Positions 1 through 10,284 of a stretch of DNA of 45,972 nucleotides are shown here, piece by piece; the stretch's first letter is position 1; the number at the start of each line of letters is the position of its first letter. Under the pieces are notes generated by a model. The model ran no database searches. It worked only from the letters and a program-made list of their open reading frames with translations, and had not been told where the DNA came from. This DNA comes from Chrysophaeum taylorii (Eukaryota; Sar; Pelagophyceae; Pelagomonadales; Pelagomonadaceae). The stretch lies in NCBI GenBank assembly GCA_029834535.1, contig JAQMWT010000073.1, positions 1-45,972 of the forward strand, given 5' to 3'. Made by a program: the position numbers and the translations under genes.

Positions 1-1
1 C

Positions 2-885
2 CCACTGCCGCAGACTCCTGAGCATGTCAAGGACAACGAAGCAATGAAAGTTAAAATTCCTACGAAGGAAGAAGTTGACAAGGTTGTGCAGGAGCTGGGA
101 ATTCCTGACAATCCGCACTTAGATGACGAGGCGAAACTGATGCTCCGTCACTGTGTGCAATATTCTTGGGCCTTTTTCGACCCGATTATGAGACCTGTGG
201 ACTCGCCTCCTGTGTCTCTACGATTCAAAGACGCGAATCCGCGACCGATTAAGATGACGCCCTACCGATTGACGCCTGCGAAGCTCGATTGTCTCCGCAA
301 GCAGATCAGCGAGTGGTGCCGGGATGGAGTCATTCGTCCGGCCAACTCACCTTGGGGCTTTCCTGTGTTGATGCTTCCGAAGAAAGGAGCTGAGATTGGA
401 ACGTCAAACGCGTTCCGTGCTGCAGTTGACTTACGTCAGCTCAACGATCAATTGGTCAATGACAGTTGGCCAAACATTCGACAAGATGATGCTTTAGCCT
501 TCTCGCGATGAGACGATGGCGGACATGCATTGATATTAGATGGGGATACCACAACCTTCGTCTGGATCCGGCAGCGCAGGACGCTGTCACGATGGTTAGC
601 CCACTTGGCGCTCATAGTTTCTTGCGATTACCTCTAGGTGTGAAGACGGCCGGAGCTCTTTTCTGCAAGCAAATGGCGAGCGACCTTTCGAAATGGATGT
701 ATCAAGACTTGGTTGCGTTTGTTGACGATATTATGATGGGATCCGACGATCTTCATCGACATTTACAAGTTTTGATCGAAGTGATGTGTCATTTAGCACA
801 GAGAGGGTGCGGTCGAACCGCGAAGTTCCACCTTCTCAAAGATGATATAGAATTTCTGGGACACATTTCTACCCCAGAGGCTTGA
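2..885 (+). pseudogene. Reverse transcriptase relic of the Ty3/gypsy element
   Basis: The first segment (frame of base 2, to 511) carries the RT N-terminus: PYRLTPAKL, then GVIRPANSPWGFPVLMLPKK and the first palm motif AVDLRQLN. The second segment (508-885, a different frame) carries IDIRWGYHNLRL and the catalytic box FVDD at 718-729, with PLGVKTAGALFCKQM between them. This is the normal Ty3/gypsy order. The frame change falls at about 505-511. A second change at about 872 moves the C-terminal thumb/connection into a third frame. The catalytic aspartates are present, so the damage is by frame breaks rather than loss of active-site residues. Confidence 0.85.
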
Positions 886-1560
886 AGCCGAATCCAAAGA
901 CGCTGGAAGCACTGCAGAAGATGCCGATTCCAGGTACTTTACCGAATACTTCCCCGAAGACAGATACGCTCTTTCATCTGTATGAGTAATTACTGCCGGC
1001 GATATGTGAAGGGCTACTCGAAGATTGTGGAACCGTTGAGACGATTATGCCTCGAAGGTGTAAAGTTCGAGTGGACGCCCGAGTGTCAGAAAGCTTGGGA
1101 TACGATTATTGAAGCTTTGGTTGATTCCCGTGGAGTCTACCACGCCGATTATGATCTGCCTTTTCAGATCCGATCCGATGCTTCCAGGATGGACTTGGAG
1201 CATATCTCTTCCAGATTGTCGAAGTCAAGGACGATGCCGGAAGAGTGACTCGAGAAGAACGAGTGATTGAATATTGGAGCCGAGCTGTGCCGAAGGAGAT
1301 GCGGAATTATGAGCCCCGTCGGCTAGAGCTGCTGGCAGTTATACTTTCTCTAGAGCACTTTCGAGCCTACATCGAAGGGCACCGGACTGTTTTGGAGACC
1401 GATCACCGAAATTTGACGTTTTTACGTAAGGCGACGCACTCGTCTGGGCAGCTTGCTCGTTGGGCGATGCGCCTCGCCAATTTTGACCCTGAACTTGGTT
1501 ACAAGCCGGGAAAGTCACCGGGAATGAGTATCCCTGACTGTCTCTCCCGCAACCCGATAG
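870..1560 (+). pseudogene. RT connection and RNase H relic of the Ty3/gypsy element
   Basis: From about 870 the frame reads the usual RT-to-RNase H linker (PRGLKPNPKTLEALQKMP), then shifts near 982 into NYCRRYVKGYSKIVEPLRRL. That resembles the gypsy segment in which the element is fixed against the RNase H fold. FQIRSDAS is the first RNase H aspartate region. After another shift near 1245 come ELLAVILSLEHFRAYIEG (Glu helix) and VLETDHRNLTFL (third acidic residue). The domain ends near IPDCLSRNP at about 1530-1557, a typical gypsy RNase H end. Neighbouring segments overlap by few bases, which suggests point indels rather than large losses. Confidence 0.8.
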
Positions 1561-3568
1561 ATCATGTCATCGAGACTGACGAGTTTGGAGAACCTTTGAA
1601 CCACGCGTATTTAGTGTTCCAAGAGCTTCCCCGACCTGTTGATGACCGAGGAGTTCCCGTCTCTGGCTGCCACTTCATAATGTCGTTTATTACGACCGAA
1701 CTGCCGGAAGACGGAGACGAAGACCCTGAAAAGGATCCGATGAAATTGGCTACGTCTCACGCTACGAGACAACGTCGGAAGAACCGTGCGCGTGATGAGC
1801 CACAGATCTTCAAGGACGCAGCCGCTTACAAAGATTATATCGATAAGATACCCGATAATATGACGCTCGCTGAGATCGCACGTGAGCAAGAATCTGATGC
1901 TACGTGCGAGGATATTCGCTACCGAATGGCCCAAGGTCAGACGCCGCGACGTTCCCGAGCGAACGAACGATTCGAAGTCGTTAAAGATGTTCTTTACCGC
2001 ATTTCTGCTGATTTGCACCCGATGATTGTTGCACCTGCTACGTTGCGCAAGCGCATTATTCGACTCTACCATGACACTCCGGTTAACGGTGGTCATATGG
2101 GACGTCACAGTACCGTCCAGGCTATCCAAGAACGATTTTGGTGGCCTCACATGTCGAACGAAGTTGGAGTCTTCATTGCTGAATGCTTAGTTTGCCAGAA
2201 AGCTCGTACGCCTGAGCCGAAACGAGCTGGACTCTTGCAGCAGCCGTCTACGATGGTGATGGTGCTGTTCTTTGCATGGATTTATTTGGACCCTTGCCCA
2301 GCGCTGGTCCCGCGACGTATCTTCTAGTTTTTTTGATCCGTTCTCGCATTTCTTGATTCTGGATGTTTTGAACGATAAGACTGCTGAGTCTGTCCTCGAG
2401 TCTTTTGTCATTAACATTCTCCTCGAGGGCTACTTGCCCCAGATGATTCGTACCGACAACGGTAAAGAGTTCGTGAACAAGTTGATGCGCGAGTTTTGCC
2501 ATCTCTTTAACACACGATACCAAACTACGATTCCTTATCATGCCCAGTCGAACCCGGCTGAGCGTGTCAACCGATTTATCAAGGCCTTCCTCCGTGCTTG
2601 CCTTCAGGGCCGGAACATCACGGATTGGCCTGACTTTGCTCATTATATTGCGTTTTGCTACAACCGCAAGTTTATTCCAGGCACGCAGATTTCTCCCTTT
2701 ATGCTGCGCCTGAACCGTCAGCCGATGCTACCGACTGACTACACGCTCATGGATTTTGATACGATTATTGCCGAAGACTCGCTCTGATGCAGTCGCCGAG
2801 ACTCGCGAACGATTGAAATATTATACAAAGATCGTCCGCGAGGCTCGTGATAAAGCTTTGAAGAAACAACGATTGGCTTACAATGCTGATCATGTTGATG
2901 TTGAATACAAGGAAGGATCGCACGTTTTGCTCTACATCCCTTTCCTTCAGAACAAACTTCGACCGGAATGGCGAGGGCCGTTTATTATCAAGGAACGCCT
3001 CTCCCCGGTCACCTATAGGATTGAGTCTCTCGACTCTCCGCCCGAAGAACGACGTGTTCATGTAAGTCAGATCACGCCGGTGATGGTACCTCCGATCGTT
3101 GATCAAACCATCCGCAAACCCGAAGAAACCTTCCGTGATGATTATCAGCACGGTAAGTTTGTTGTTTTCCGGATTCCTGACCGGAAGCGCTCTGATTGGC
3201 GCAAGAAGATTTATGTTGCCGAAGTTTACGAGCCTTACGATTACCAAAATGATCGTGTTGCTCTACATTTCTATTCCGATTTGGGTCCGAACGATGATGT
3301 CGCTTATTTCAAGCCGACCTCTCACCTTTCGCACCGCAAGCTCAAGCCCGAATTCAAGGACGTTGAAGGTCGAAGTTTCACCGACAAGTCCCGAATTTCC
3401 TCCAACACAACTCCTTGTGTCACGGATTTCGCTCCGCACGAGATTGACGTGTTGGTCCCCAAGTTTACTTTACGCAGTGGTCGAGTTCCTGAACCGATCA
3501 TCACCCGCGTTTACCAGAAGATTCGTTCACGAGATGCTCGTAAGGCGAAGCCGCGCTCCTCGCGCTAG
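1561..3568 (+). pseudogene. Integrase relic of the Ty3/gypsy element (zinc-binding, DDE core, GPF/Y C-terminus)
   Basis: An HHCC zinc-binding module lies at 2067-2205 (YHDTPVNGGHMGRHST, then CLVCQKAR). The core follows with TDNGKEFVN (second Asp, about 2446-2475) and PYHAQSNPAERVNRF (catalytic Glu region, about 2530-2575). The first Asp of the core (DLFGPLP) is readable from 2276 in a short third frame. It is separated from the rest by a T7 run at about 2327-2334. The C-terminal part (2756-3568, shifted again near 2775) has an SH3-like GPF/Y module (RPEWRGPFIIKERL) and a second basic domain of about 130 residues ending at the tag stop at 3566. No clear chromodomain was recognised. Confidence 0.8.
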
Positions 3569-3686
3569 CACCTCGCTGGGGCAGCTCGAATTCTTAACAG
3601 GGGAGTCCTGTGGCGGCAACTCCCGCCTCCTAAGGCTTACCCCTCTTCTAGGGCCCCCCATTATCAGGGGCACCCTACTCCGTTCC

Positions 3687-3716
3687 GATGATGTCAGAGT
3701 TTTCTCTGACATCATC
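3687..3716. other. Perfect hairpin downstream of the retroelement pol
   Basis: A 13-bp perfect stem (GATGATGTCAGAG, 3687-3699, and its reverse complement, 3704-3716) encloses a TTTT loop. A second small palindrome (GTGACA-TG-TGTCAC, about 3726-3739) follows. Both lie where the 3' LTR would be expected. They could be LTR promoter or polyadenylation structure, or the remains of a small inserted inverted repeat. Confidence 0.7.
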
Positions 3717-3937
3717 TTCCTTTTCCGTGACATGTGTCACCCTGATTTCTGATGTCGATTATCCTTGATCATAAAGCAACAGCCGATCCTCAAGTTGAGA
3801 GGACCAGGCGCAGGAGTTGTTTGTGGTCGCGTGGCGGGAGAACGGCCATCCTCGTCCAGTGATCCCACCAAGGGCACGGACGCGATCGGCGAGTCAGGAT
3901 TCGAAGGCACGCCAGGTAGCCCCCAAAATTCTCCTTA

Positions 3938-4177
3938 CGCCACACTCCCCACACACCCCCCTCTCTTAGCAGTCGACATTTAAAGACAGACAGGCGATGA
4001 CCCCGACTAGGTCCCGCGTACTTATCTCCGCCCGTCAGGCACATCCCTCATACCCCACAAACCCACCCACACCCTTCATGCTCCCCACACACACCCCCCT
4101 CTTAGCAGTCGACATTTAAAGACAGACAGACAAACAGACAAACAGACATACAAACATCTGTCGATTAGTAGTTAAGA
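3938..4177 (+). mobile_element. Right-end fragment of family X element
   Basis: This block has two copies of the family-X right-end module (TTAGCAGTCGACATTTAAAG plus the preceding CCCACAAACCCACCCACA tract). It ends in CAGACAAA-type repeats and the terminus CTGTCGATTAGTAGTTA. It includes a scrap of the nuclease-gene tail (CCCCGACTAGGTCCCGCG). The element body is missing. Its terminus faces the terminus of the next copy across a 73-bp spacer (4178-4250) in which I see no gene or repeat. Confidence 0.75.
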
Positions 4178-4250
4178 CAAGGGGAAAAAAGTCAAGTTTC
4201 CAACCACCATATAGAAGTTTGGTCACCGTAAATAAACCCTCAGCAAGTTT

Positions 4251-5540
4251 CTTAACTACTAATCGACAGATGTTTGTTTGTCTGTCTGTTTGTCTGTCTG
4301 TCTGTCTTTACATGTCGACTGCTAAGAGGGGGTGGGGAGCATGAAGGATGTGGGTGGGTTTGTGGGGTATGAGGGATGTGCCTGACGGGCGGAGATAAGT
4401 ACGCGGGACCTAGTCGGGGTCATCGCCGAGGCGTGGGGCAGGCGAAGAGAGGACGGGCCCCGCCCGTAGGTCGTACGCATGCTGCCGCCGGACGTAGACA
4501 GTCTGTCTGTCTGTCTTTAAATGTCGACTGCTAAGAGGGGGGGGGTGTGTGTGGGGAGCCTGTCTGTGTGTCCCTCGATTTAGGGTAAGGATCAGGTAGG
4601 CGCGAGAGTAAGGATCAGGTAGGCGCGAGAGCCAGACAGTGATCCTCCAAGCCGTCTACGGCGACCTCGCAGACTATTTTCACGACCCGCGGCGGCTCTT
4701 TCAGCGCGCCATTCTCACGCCCCGTCGAAACGATGTTGTCGATGCTGACAACGCGCGCATGACCGCGGCCTTTTTTTCCCGGAGACGAGGCGTCGGAGTT
4801 CTTTTCGGCTGACTAGGCTGGGTCGGAAGACGACGCCTCGCTCTTTACAGTAGAGTTTTAAACTCCCTGACAACCAACGGCATGCTGACTTTGATCGCGA
4901 GCTTAAAGTCTTTGCAACCTCGACCCGTCGCACGGCCACTGCAACGGTACCAGATACATGATCGATCGTGTCGTTGTCACCGAGGCTCCTCCAACCTGTA
5001 TCGCTTAAGGCCCGCCTACGCCAAACGATCAACAAGAGCCAGGGCCAGACGCCCCGCGAGGTCGACGTCCTCTTTCCCAAGCCCGTCTTCTGCCACGTCC
5101 AGCTCTACGTGGCTCTCTGTCGATCGGCATCCCCGAGGATATACTCATCTGGGTCGACGACTCCACCCTACCCCACACGTGCTGCGCAGTACCGATAAGC
5201 CCCCTCACGGCGTCTACACGCGCACTGTAGGTGAACTTACTGGGACCAGGTGAACTTGCTGGGGTTGGGGATTGGGACTAGGTGAGCTGAGTGACCAGGT
5301 GAAACTGGGACCAGGTGAACATACTTGGGTTTTTAGAGTAAAGGGTTTTTAGAGTAAACTCAAAGGTTGGCGGCGCGTGCGGATCAAAGCAGCTTAGATT
5401 GGCGGAGGCGAGAGCGACGAGCTCAAAGGAGTTGGTGTGAGCTAGGTGAACTTACTGACCAGGTGAACTTATATGACACTTACTGGGACCAGGTGAACTT
5501 ACTGGGATTAGAGATAGGTGAACTTACTGGCCTGCACTTG
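4251..5540 (-). mobile_element. Family X element, copy 1
   Basis: Orientation is named by the terminus CGATTAGTAGTTAGGA, taken as the right end; here it lies at 4251 on the minus strand. Reading from the right end there are CTGT repeats, the right-end module, a 90-bp scrap of the nuclease gene (about 4400-4495), a second internal right-end module (4496-4560), a helicase relic (4639-5220), then degenerate repeats of AAGTTCACCTGGTCCCAGT. The left terminus CAAGTGCAGGCCAGTAAG is at 5540 (minus strand). The repeated internal right end suggests one element inserted into another or unequal recombination. Confidence 0.75.
4639..5220 (+). pseudogene. PIF1/Helitron-type helicase C-terminal relic (family X copy 1)
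   Basis: Three short frames together spell the end of a PIF1-like helicase as found in Helitron RepHel proteins. VILQAVYGDL and RAILTPRRNDVV come first, then [19 protein letters not shown], then [15 protein letters not shown] (motif V region) and VFCHVQLYVALCR (motif VI region). An in-frame TAA and two frame changes break it. The residues normally seen as [12 protein letters not shown] are altered to FCHVQLYVALCR. Walker A and B motifs and any Rep domain are absent, so this is a fixed C-terminal fragment with no activity expected. Confidence 0.75.
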
Positions 5541-6495
5541 TGGTCACCTAATCATCAAGCTTTATAAGCGGTTCTGCACGTCGCGCTGTGACTGACTGAC
5601 TGACTGACTGACTCCGGAGCGTCCTTCGACTTCGAAACGAACGACGAGGAGGACGGTATCGATGCGGGTTTCGTCGTCGCTCGGGTCGCGTGGTGGTGGT
5701 AACACGCCGACGTCGGTTGACCACGACGCCGAGAAAGAAAACAACAAGTCTAAGCGTGCCCAGACGAAGGTGGTAAACGATGATGAGAGATCGCTGTCTA
5801 CGCTGTCGCAGCAGCTCGGAGCGCGCAAAAAATACGAGGGTAGTCCACTTTTCTCGACCTAATAACCAAGATGCCAAGTTCAGCACGTGTGTTCTCGAGG
5901 CCGACTTGCAGCAGCATCTGATGTTCGACGCGGGCGGCAAGGTTTAAGACGGCGCGTACAACAACAACAACAACATGGTCTACAGCGCGACGACAGCGCT
6001 GTCGTTCAAGTGCTATATGCAAGATGCAGCTTTTGTGTGCGTGCTGCTCGTTGCGATGTGCAAGTAGACAATATCGTCACGCGTGTTGTAAAAGGCACGC
6101 CTGCTCTCGGAACCTTCGTGCCGACAAAAAAAGATCCAGCTATCGCGCGAAGAAAATCACGAGGCCGTGTCGGTCCTCATCAAGGGCTTTTTTATGGAGG
6201 GCAAGTCAGGCGGCGGCTCTTCTCGGCATATGCGTTTGATGGACATCTGCAACAATGTCATCCGCTAAAGGCACGAGATGACGACGAAACCGGGATCGTT
6301 CGCTGTAGTCTGTCATAAACATCGAACTAAAAAGGTGCATGCATCCGAAAAATCTTGGGCGACGACGAAAAGAAAACAGCGCGGTATCAGCGCTGTCTTG
6401 CGCAGGCAGGCCTTGACCCTTGTTTGTGGATGTTGTTCTGCGAGTGTTCGCATGTTGATGCGTGTATATGTGGTCGGAGGCTTGTGCCCAAACTC
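5541..6495. other. Intergenic, no supported gene
   Basis: A (GACT)n microsatellite lies at 5589-5613, and a CAA repeat at about 5958-5975. Short frames on both strands are 60-140 codons long and overlap each other. None shows a domain or consistent codon use. It may hold decayed coding sequence (for example the acidic run SFDFETNDEEDG near 5620-5660 on the plus strand), but I cannot name it. Confidence 0.5.
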
Positions 6496-6499
6496 TTTG

Positions 6500-7835
6500 T
6501 GATCAAACTTGCGGCTCACACTTTAATTAAAGTAATCTAACTTACACAAAAGTGTGTACAAAACTTGTAGCTTTTTCGTGATCAAACCTAATTCAATTTG
6601 GTGTGATCAAATTTCGAACAGTCACATCGAACTTGTCATATTTGAGACTCGTACTGATGACTTGGTTTGAATTGAAGTCCAGGGGTGGTGTCAGCGACCT
6701 TCCAGTGCGAGGTGGTTAACATCTTTTGAGATGCCGCGATTTGCCGACTTAAATTCTCGTGCAGTGCTCGACGGTCCAGCAGCAACTCCCGGGGAGGATC
6801 TTGCGGCGGGGTGGGGTTAACGAGATGCTCGATGAGGAGGATAAACAAGGAAAGTGTTCCGTTACGGTCGTGCGAGTTGTTTATAACGGGCGTAACGGGA
6901 CGTGTTCACGTTGCCATCCCATGTCCAAGCTGGAGAGGTAACTCCGGATCGGGTACGCGATGGTGAGGAACTCCTGAACGGTTTGCGTGGTCCTGCCCAG
7001 ACTCGCGCAGGTGTGGGACTACAATCTTCGGGTGCTCCCTCCCTCCCTCCCTCCAGGAGCGTTGCCTCTCGCAGTTTTGTCGAGGCCGTCGAGTTTCGCG
7101 TTCTCGTCGACTCGCAAAGACGCTCTCCCTCTCGGAGAGATTTTGGGATCCAGCACGAGGTTTTCTCGCGCAGACTATGAACCTCTGGCGTGATGTCCGC
7201 TTGTTGCTGAAGAATGGCGGACTACCACGGCAACTGCTCCACGACGAGTCTCGGCTCGGGGTGCTTCTACGAACGATGATGGAAGGTGCGAGAATAAATG
7301 GGCCCAGCTTAAGCACGCCAAGCCGTGGGAATCTGCTCTCGAGGCCGCGCGTCGCTGCCCTCTCTCCTTGCGTATCGCCGCGCTGTCTTAGGATCTCCTT
7401 CTAAGGCGGTGGTCACGGGGGGTGCCCATGCCGTGCGCGTAACGCCACGGTAGGATCTCCATAGCTGCAGCACCTAGCTCTCGTTTTCAAAGCATTCTTT
7501 TTCGCGCCAAAAGCGCTCACGCACCCCCTTAAAAATCCTTCTTATTAAAGTTCGATTGTAAAAGCCAAAGTTTTTCAATACCGTTGGAGATTGAGGCGTA
7601 GTGATCAAACTTGTTGACCAAAAAGCTTTGGGTAGGAATGACTAAATTTCCAAGGTCATTAATCAAACTTTTGAAGGGTCGATTGATCAAACTTAATGCA
7701 CTTTCGGAGTGACCAAACTTAGCTGATCAAACTTTTTAGCTGAAGTGACCAAAAACTTGTGAATTTTCCCACAAACATACACCAAAACTGATCAAACTTC
7801 AAGAAATTGACCAAACCTTTTTTGATGAAACTTGA
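6500..7835. repeat. Two clusters of the short motif TGATCAAACTT flanking about 1 kb of unknown sequence
   Basis: Copies of TGATCAAACTT and the variant TGACCAAACTT occur at about 6501, 6579, 6603, 7601, 7661, 7684, 7709, 7724, 7745, 7789, 7807 and 7823, all in the same orientation. The clusters are AT-rich in a GC-rich background and sit on either side of 6640-7590. That placement resembles the subterminal repeats of some DNA transposons. No transposase and no terminal inverted repeat were found. ORFs inside (for example 6902-7180) have no recognisable domain. Confidence 0.55.
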
Positions 7836-7976
7836 CCGATCCCTTATTAATTGGTCGCCTTGGGTGACGGACTTCGTTATGTAAAAAGTTCTACTTTACC
7901 ATCGCTTTTTGGCGCAACAGTAAACCAATAGTAAAGTAAAATAGGTAAAGTAAAGGGATTCGGTAATTTTTTCAAG

Positions 7977-8806
7977 CAGCGTGTTGGGAATTCACTGGGC
8001 TCACTTCACTAGGTTCACTGAAATTCACTTCACTTCACTTCACCGATTTGTTTTGGTGTCCGAAGAAGTGCAGTGTTCACTTCATATTCATTCACTTTGG
8101 CTGACGGCCCCGTCTCTGGTGAGCGAAGTCGAGCCGCGCTACCTGGAGGTGGAGGATAATGTTGATGATGAGGATGAAAACGCGGAACATAAGGAGGAGC
8201 ACAAGAAAAAGCCGATGTCGATGCTGACGTCGAACACGCCCGGCAAAACTGGATGATAAACCAGGGAAACAAACGTGTCTTGCTCGGCGCTGACGAGGCG
8301 GACAAAGTTGCCCTAATGCGCATGAAGAAGAATTTCCTTGCGGCGGCGGCCCGGATCAAGCACAGCGACCTCGGACACGAGACCGAGTTTTTCAAAAACG
8401 CCGGAAGCACTATGATTCCCCGACGACTCTGCGGGTATGGAGGTTGAGGAAGGAAGAACGAGACGAAGATACCGAGGTCGTTCGTTCACATCGCCTAAAG
8501 TAAGAAACACCATCCATGGTGACTGACTGACTCCTCCTTCGCCCCGAAGTTGTAGCGCGAATGGATCTAAGAGCACCACCAGACCTAGGAGGCAATAGCG
8601 GGCGGGCGGCACGGAACTGACGGGACGCGGTAGGGGGCACTCTCTGGCGTTAAAAAAAAAAAAAAAAAATGGCGTTCACTTCACCAAGGTTCACGATAGC
8701 CAGCCACGCAGGGCGACGTGTTCACTTCAAATCACATCACTTCACCAATATTGCGTGGCTGGTGAAGTGGCTCACGTTCACTTGCTGAAGTGAATTCCCA
8801 ACGCTG
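7977..8806. mobile_element. hAT-like non-autonomous element with terminal inverted repeats
   Basis: The left end CAGCGTGTTGGGAATTCACT (7977-7996) and right end AAGTGAATTCCCAACGCTG (about 8788-8806) are inverted repeats with one small indel. Inside each end are clusters of TTCACTTCAC (8000-8095 and 8670-8790). TIRs beginning CAGNGTTGGG are common in hAT elements, so hAT is the best guess. Flanks give only an imperfect 8-base match, so the target duplication is not certain. The interior has short frames, including a 64-residue ORF at 8253-8447 that resembles nothing I know, and a poly-A run at 8653-8670. Confidence 0.6.
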
Positions 8807-8854
8807 AATTTCTTTTACTGTTGTAACGTTTGAGCATTTGCACAACCTCGCAAA

Positions 8855-8887
<33 letters not shown>

Positions 8888-9349
8888 CCTTCTGACTTGC
8901 GTTCACGCTCATCATCATGGTCTAGCGTGTCTCGTGGATACGTAGACTTACATGGTGTTTTAAAAAGTAGGTTTAGTTCTACGTGTCGTCTGTCGTGTGC
9001 GCTGAGGCTAGAGGGACTAAAATGTTCACTGAACTCCAAAACCTGCCGGACTCACACGGAGAGACGGGATGGTTATTCATTCGGTGACTTTATACCACTG
9101 CCGTGCGGAAGAATACTCTGCACACAGGCGTCGTAAAGTCTGCAGCTAGCGATAGCGAGGTCGGTCATCTATTGCCCCAAATTTGGAGGGGGGCTGACCA
9201 CAAATGTGTCGCCGGACGGATGGTATGGGCGGCGGCGTCGTCAGCGCGGTGATCGTTCGTTCGTTGGTTCGTTCGTTCGTTCGTTCGTTCGTCCAACTTT
9301 TTTTTTTTTACTAAGAATTCATAAAACATACACCCGAAGCACGTTAGTT
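8807..9349. other. Intergenic with tetranucleotide microsatellites
   Basis: An (AAGT)n array lies at 8855-8887 and a (CGTT)n array at 9253-9292, followed by a T10 run at about 9298-9310. No gene is supported. The stretch is the 3' flank of the minus-strand sulfotransferase. Confidence 0.6.
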
Positions 9350-10284
9350 CTAGCCGCTAGTGCAAAACTCGTGGACCTTTGGCTGGTTCTCGACGAACTG
9401 GTCGTAGAAGCAAGAGTGATTCGCTTTCAAGAAAGCGGCGACATCATCGTAGTTCGCGATGACGTCGCGGAGGTCGTCGTCGGTGATCTTGACGGAGCGC
9501 GCGGTCGGCCTGACGGTGTCGGCAGGCATCCCTATCCACTTGAAGAGGCGGCGGAGCTCGGCGTCGAGGTCGAGGCAGAGAGCCTCGTATTTAAGAAGCA
9601 AATAACTTTCGTAGCCTAGAGTAGTATTTAAGGCGAGCAGGTCGCGGATCACGACGTGGGTAAGTCCCGCAGCGGACCTCGCGAGGCTCTCTGGATCGAC
9701 AGTCAGGAGGTCGTGAACTCGCGCGAGGCAGGCTTCTTGCTCCGGGCCAGTCTTGTAGACCTTATGAGTACCGCACTCTTCCTCGAGCCTATTCACGCGA
9801 ATGAAGCTCACCGACCACTTAATCACGTTGGTTCGCGCGTAGAAAACAAGGGAAACGCCAGCAGTCCACGTCGAGGCCGGCATCTGCAAAAAATCGGAGT
9901 GGTGAGCGAACGACATGCCTATCGCGCGACCCTGCAAGTTGCACGCTCGCGCGACCGGGTTGCATTTCCGGGTGGCGTTCGGGCAAGACGGGCTTATCTG
10001 GAGAGCGCGCAGCCGCTCTGGCGTCCAGGGATCCCCCGAATGGCAAGCTTCGTGCACGAACCAAGCAAACCGCTTATCGTCTTCGAGCGTTCGCGCGAGG
10101 AAGGTCGACCCCGTCCGTGCGAATTTCAGCACCACCACGACTTTGTTTGGGGTATCTGCTCTTCCTTGTTCTTCGTAAAACTCGACATCGACTTTGGGAG
10201 CTCATCCGCGGCCACCAGAACCATCAGGACACAGGATAACATTATCATACCGCAAAAGTTTTGGAAGAGCAGCATATTGCACAT
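9350..10284 (-). pseudogene. Membrane-anchored sulfotransferase-family protein, one frame break
   Basis: Likely a Golgi-type carbohydrate sulfotransferase using PAPS. The best start is the ATG at 10284. It gives a short cytoplasmic tail and one hydrophobic anchor (about residues 4-26, LLFQNFCGMIMLSCVLMVLV), then a stem. After a one-base frame break near 10150 the catalytic part continues to the stop at 9350. FARTGSTFL is the 5'-phosphosulfate loop near its start, FYARTNVIKWSVSF is the 3'-phosphate Arg/Ser motif, and YEALCLDLDAELRRLFKWIG is the usual C-terminal helix region. The downstream frame has no ATG before the PAPS loop, only a GTG, so the two frames must belong together. Cysteine-rich spacing in the first 60 residues fits a lumenal enzyme. 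The break is a missing base beside CCCC/AAA. It could be a real null allele or an assembly error. Confidence 0.72.

Larger units (their letters stand above)
1..3760 (+). mobile_element. Ty3/gypsy-type LTR retrotransposon, pol region, 5'-truncated by window edge and decayed
   Basis: Reverse transcriptase, RNase H and integrase follow each other in the Ty3/gypsy order. The reading frame is open at base 2, so the element begins upstream of the window. The frame changes at least six times (near 505, 872, 982, 1245, 2276, 2330 and 2775), so no full polyprotein can be made from this copy. After the pol stop at 3568 comes a purine-rich stretch (about 3596-3606, aacaggggag) followed by TGTGGCGG. These could be the polypurine tract and the TG start of the 3' LTR. 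No second LTR is visible, so that boundary is inference. Codon use is less GC-biased than in the host genes. The 3' side runs into family-X repeat sequence after about 3.8 kb. Confidence 0.85.

Noticed and set aside
2187..2643. Minus-strand ORFs opposite the integrase
   Set aside because: Shadows of the integrase coding strand without domains.
4575..4590. Telomere repeat (TTTAGGG) near the family X helicase relics
   Set aside because: Only a single unit per copy (GATTTAGGGTAAGG); it is part of the element, not an array.
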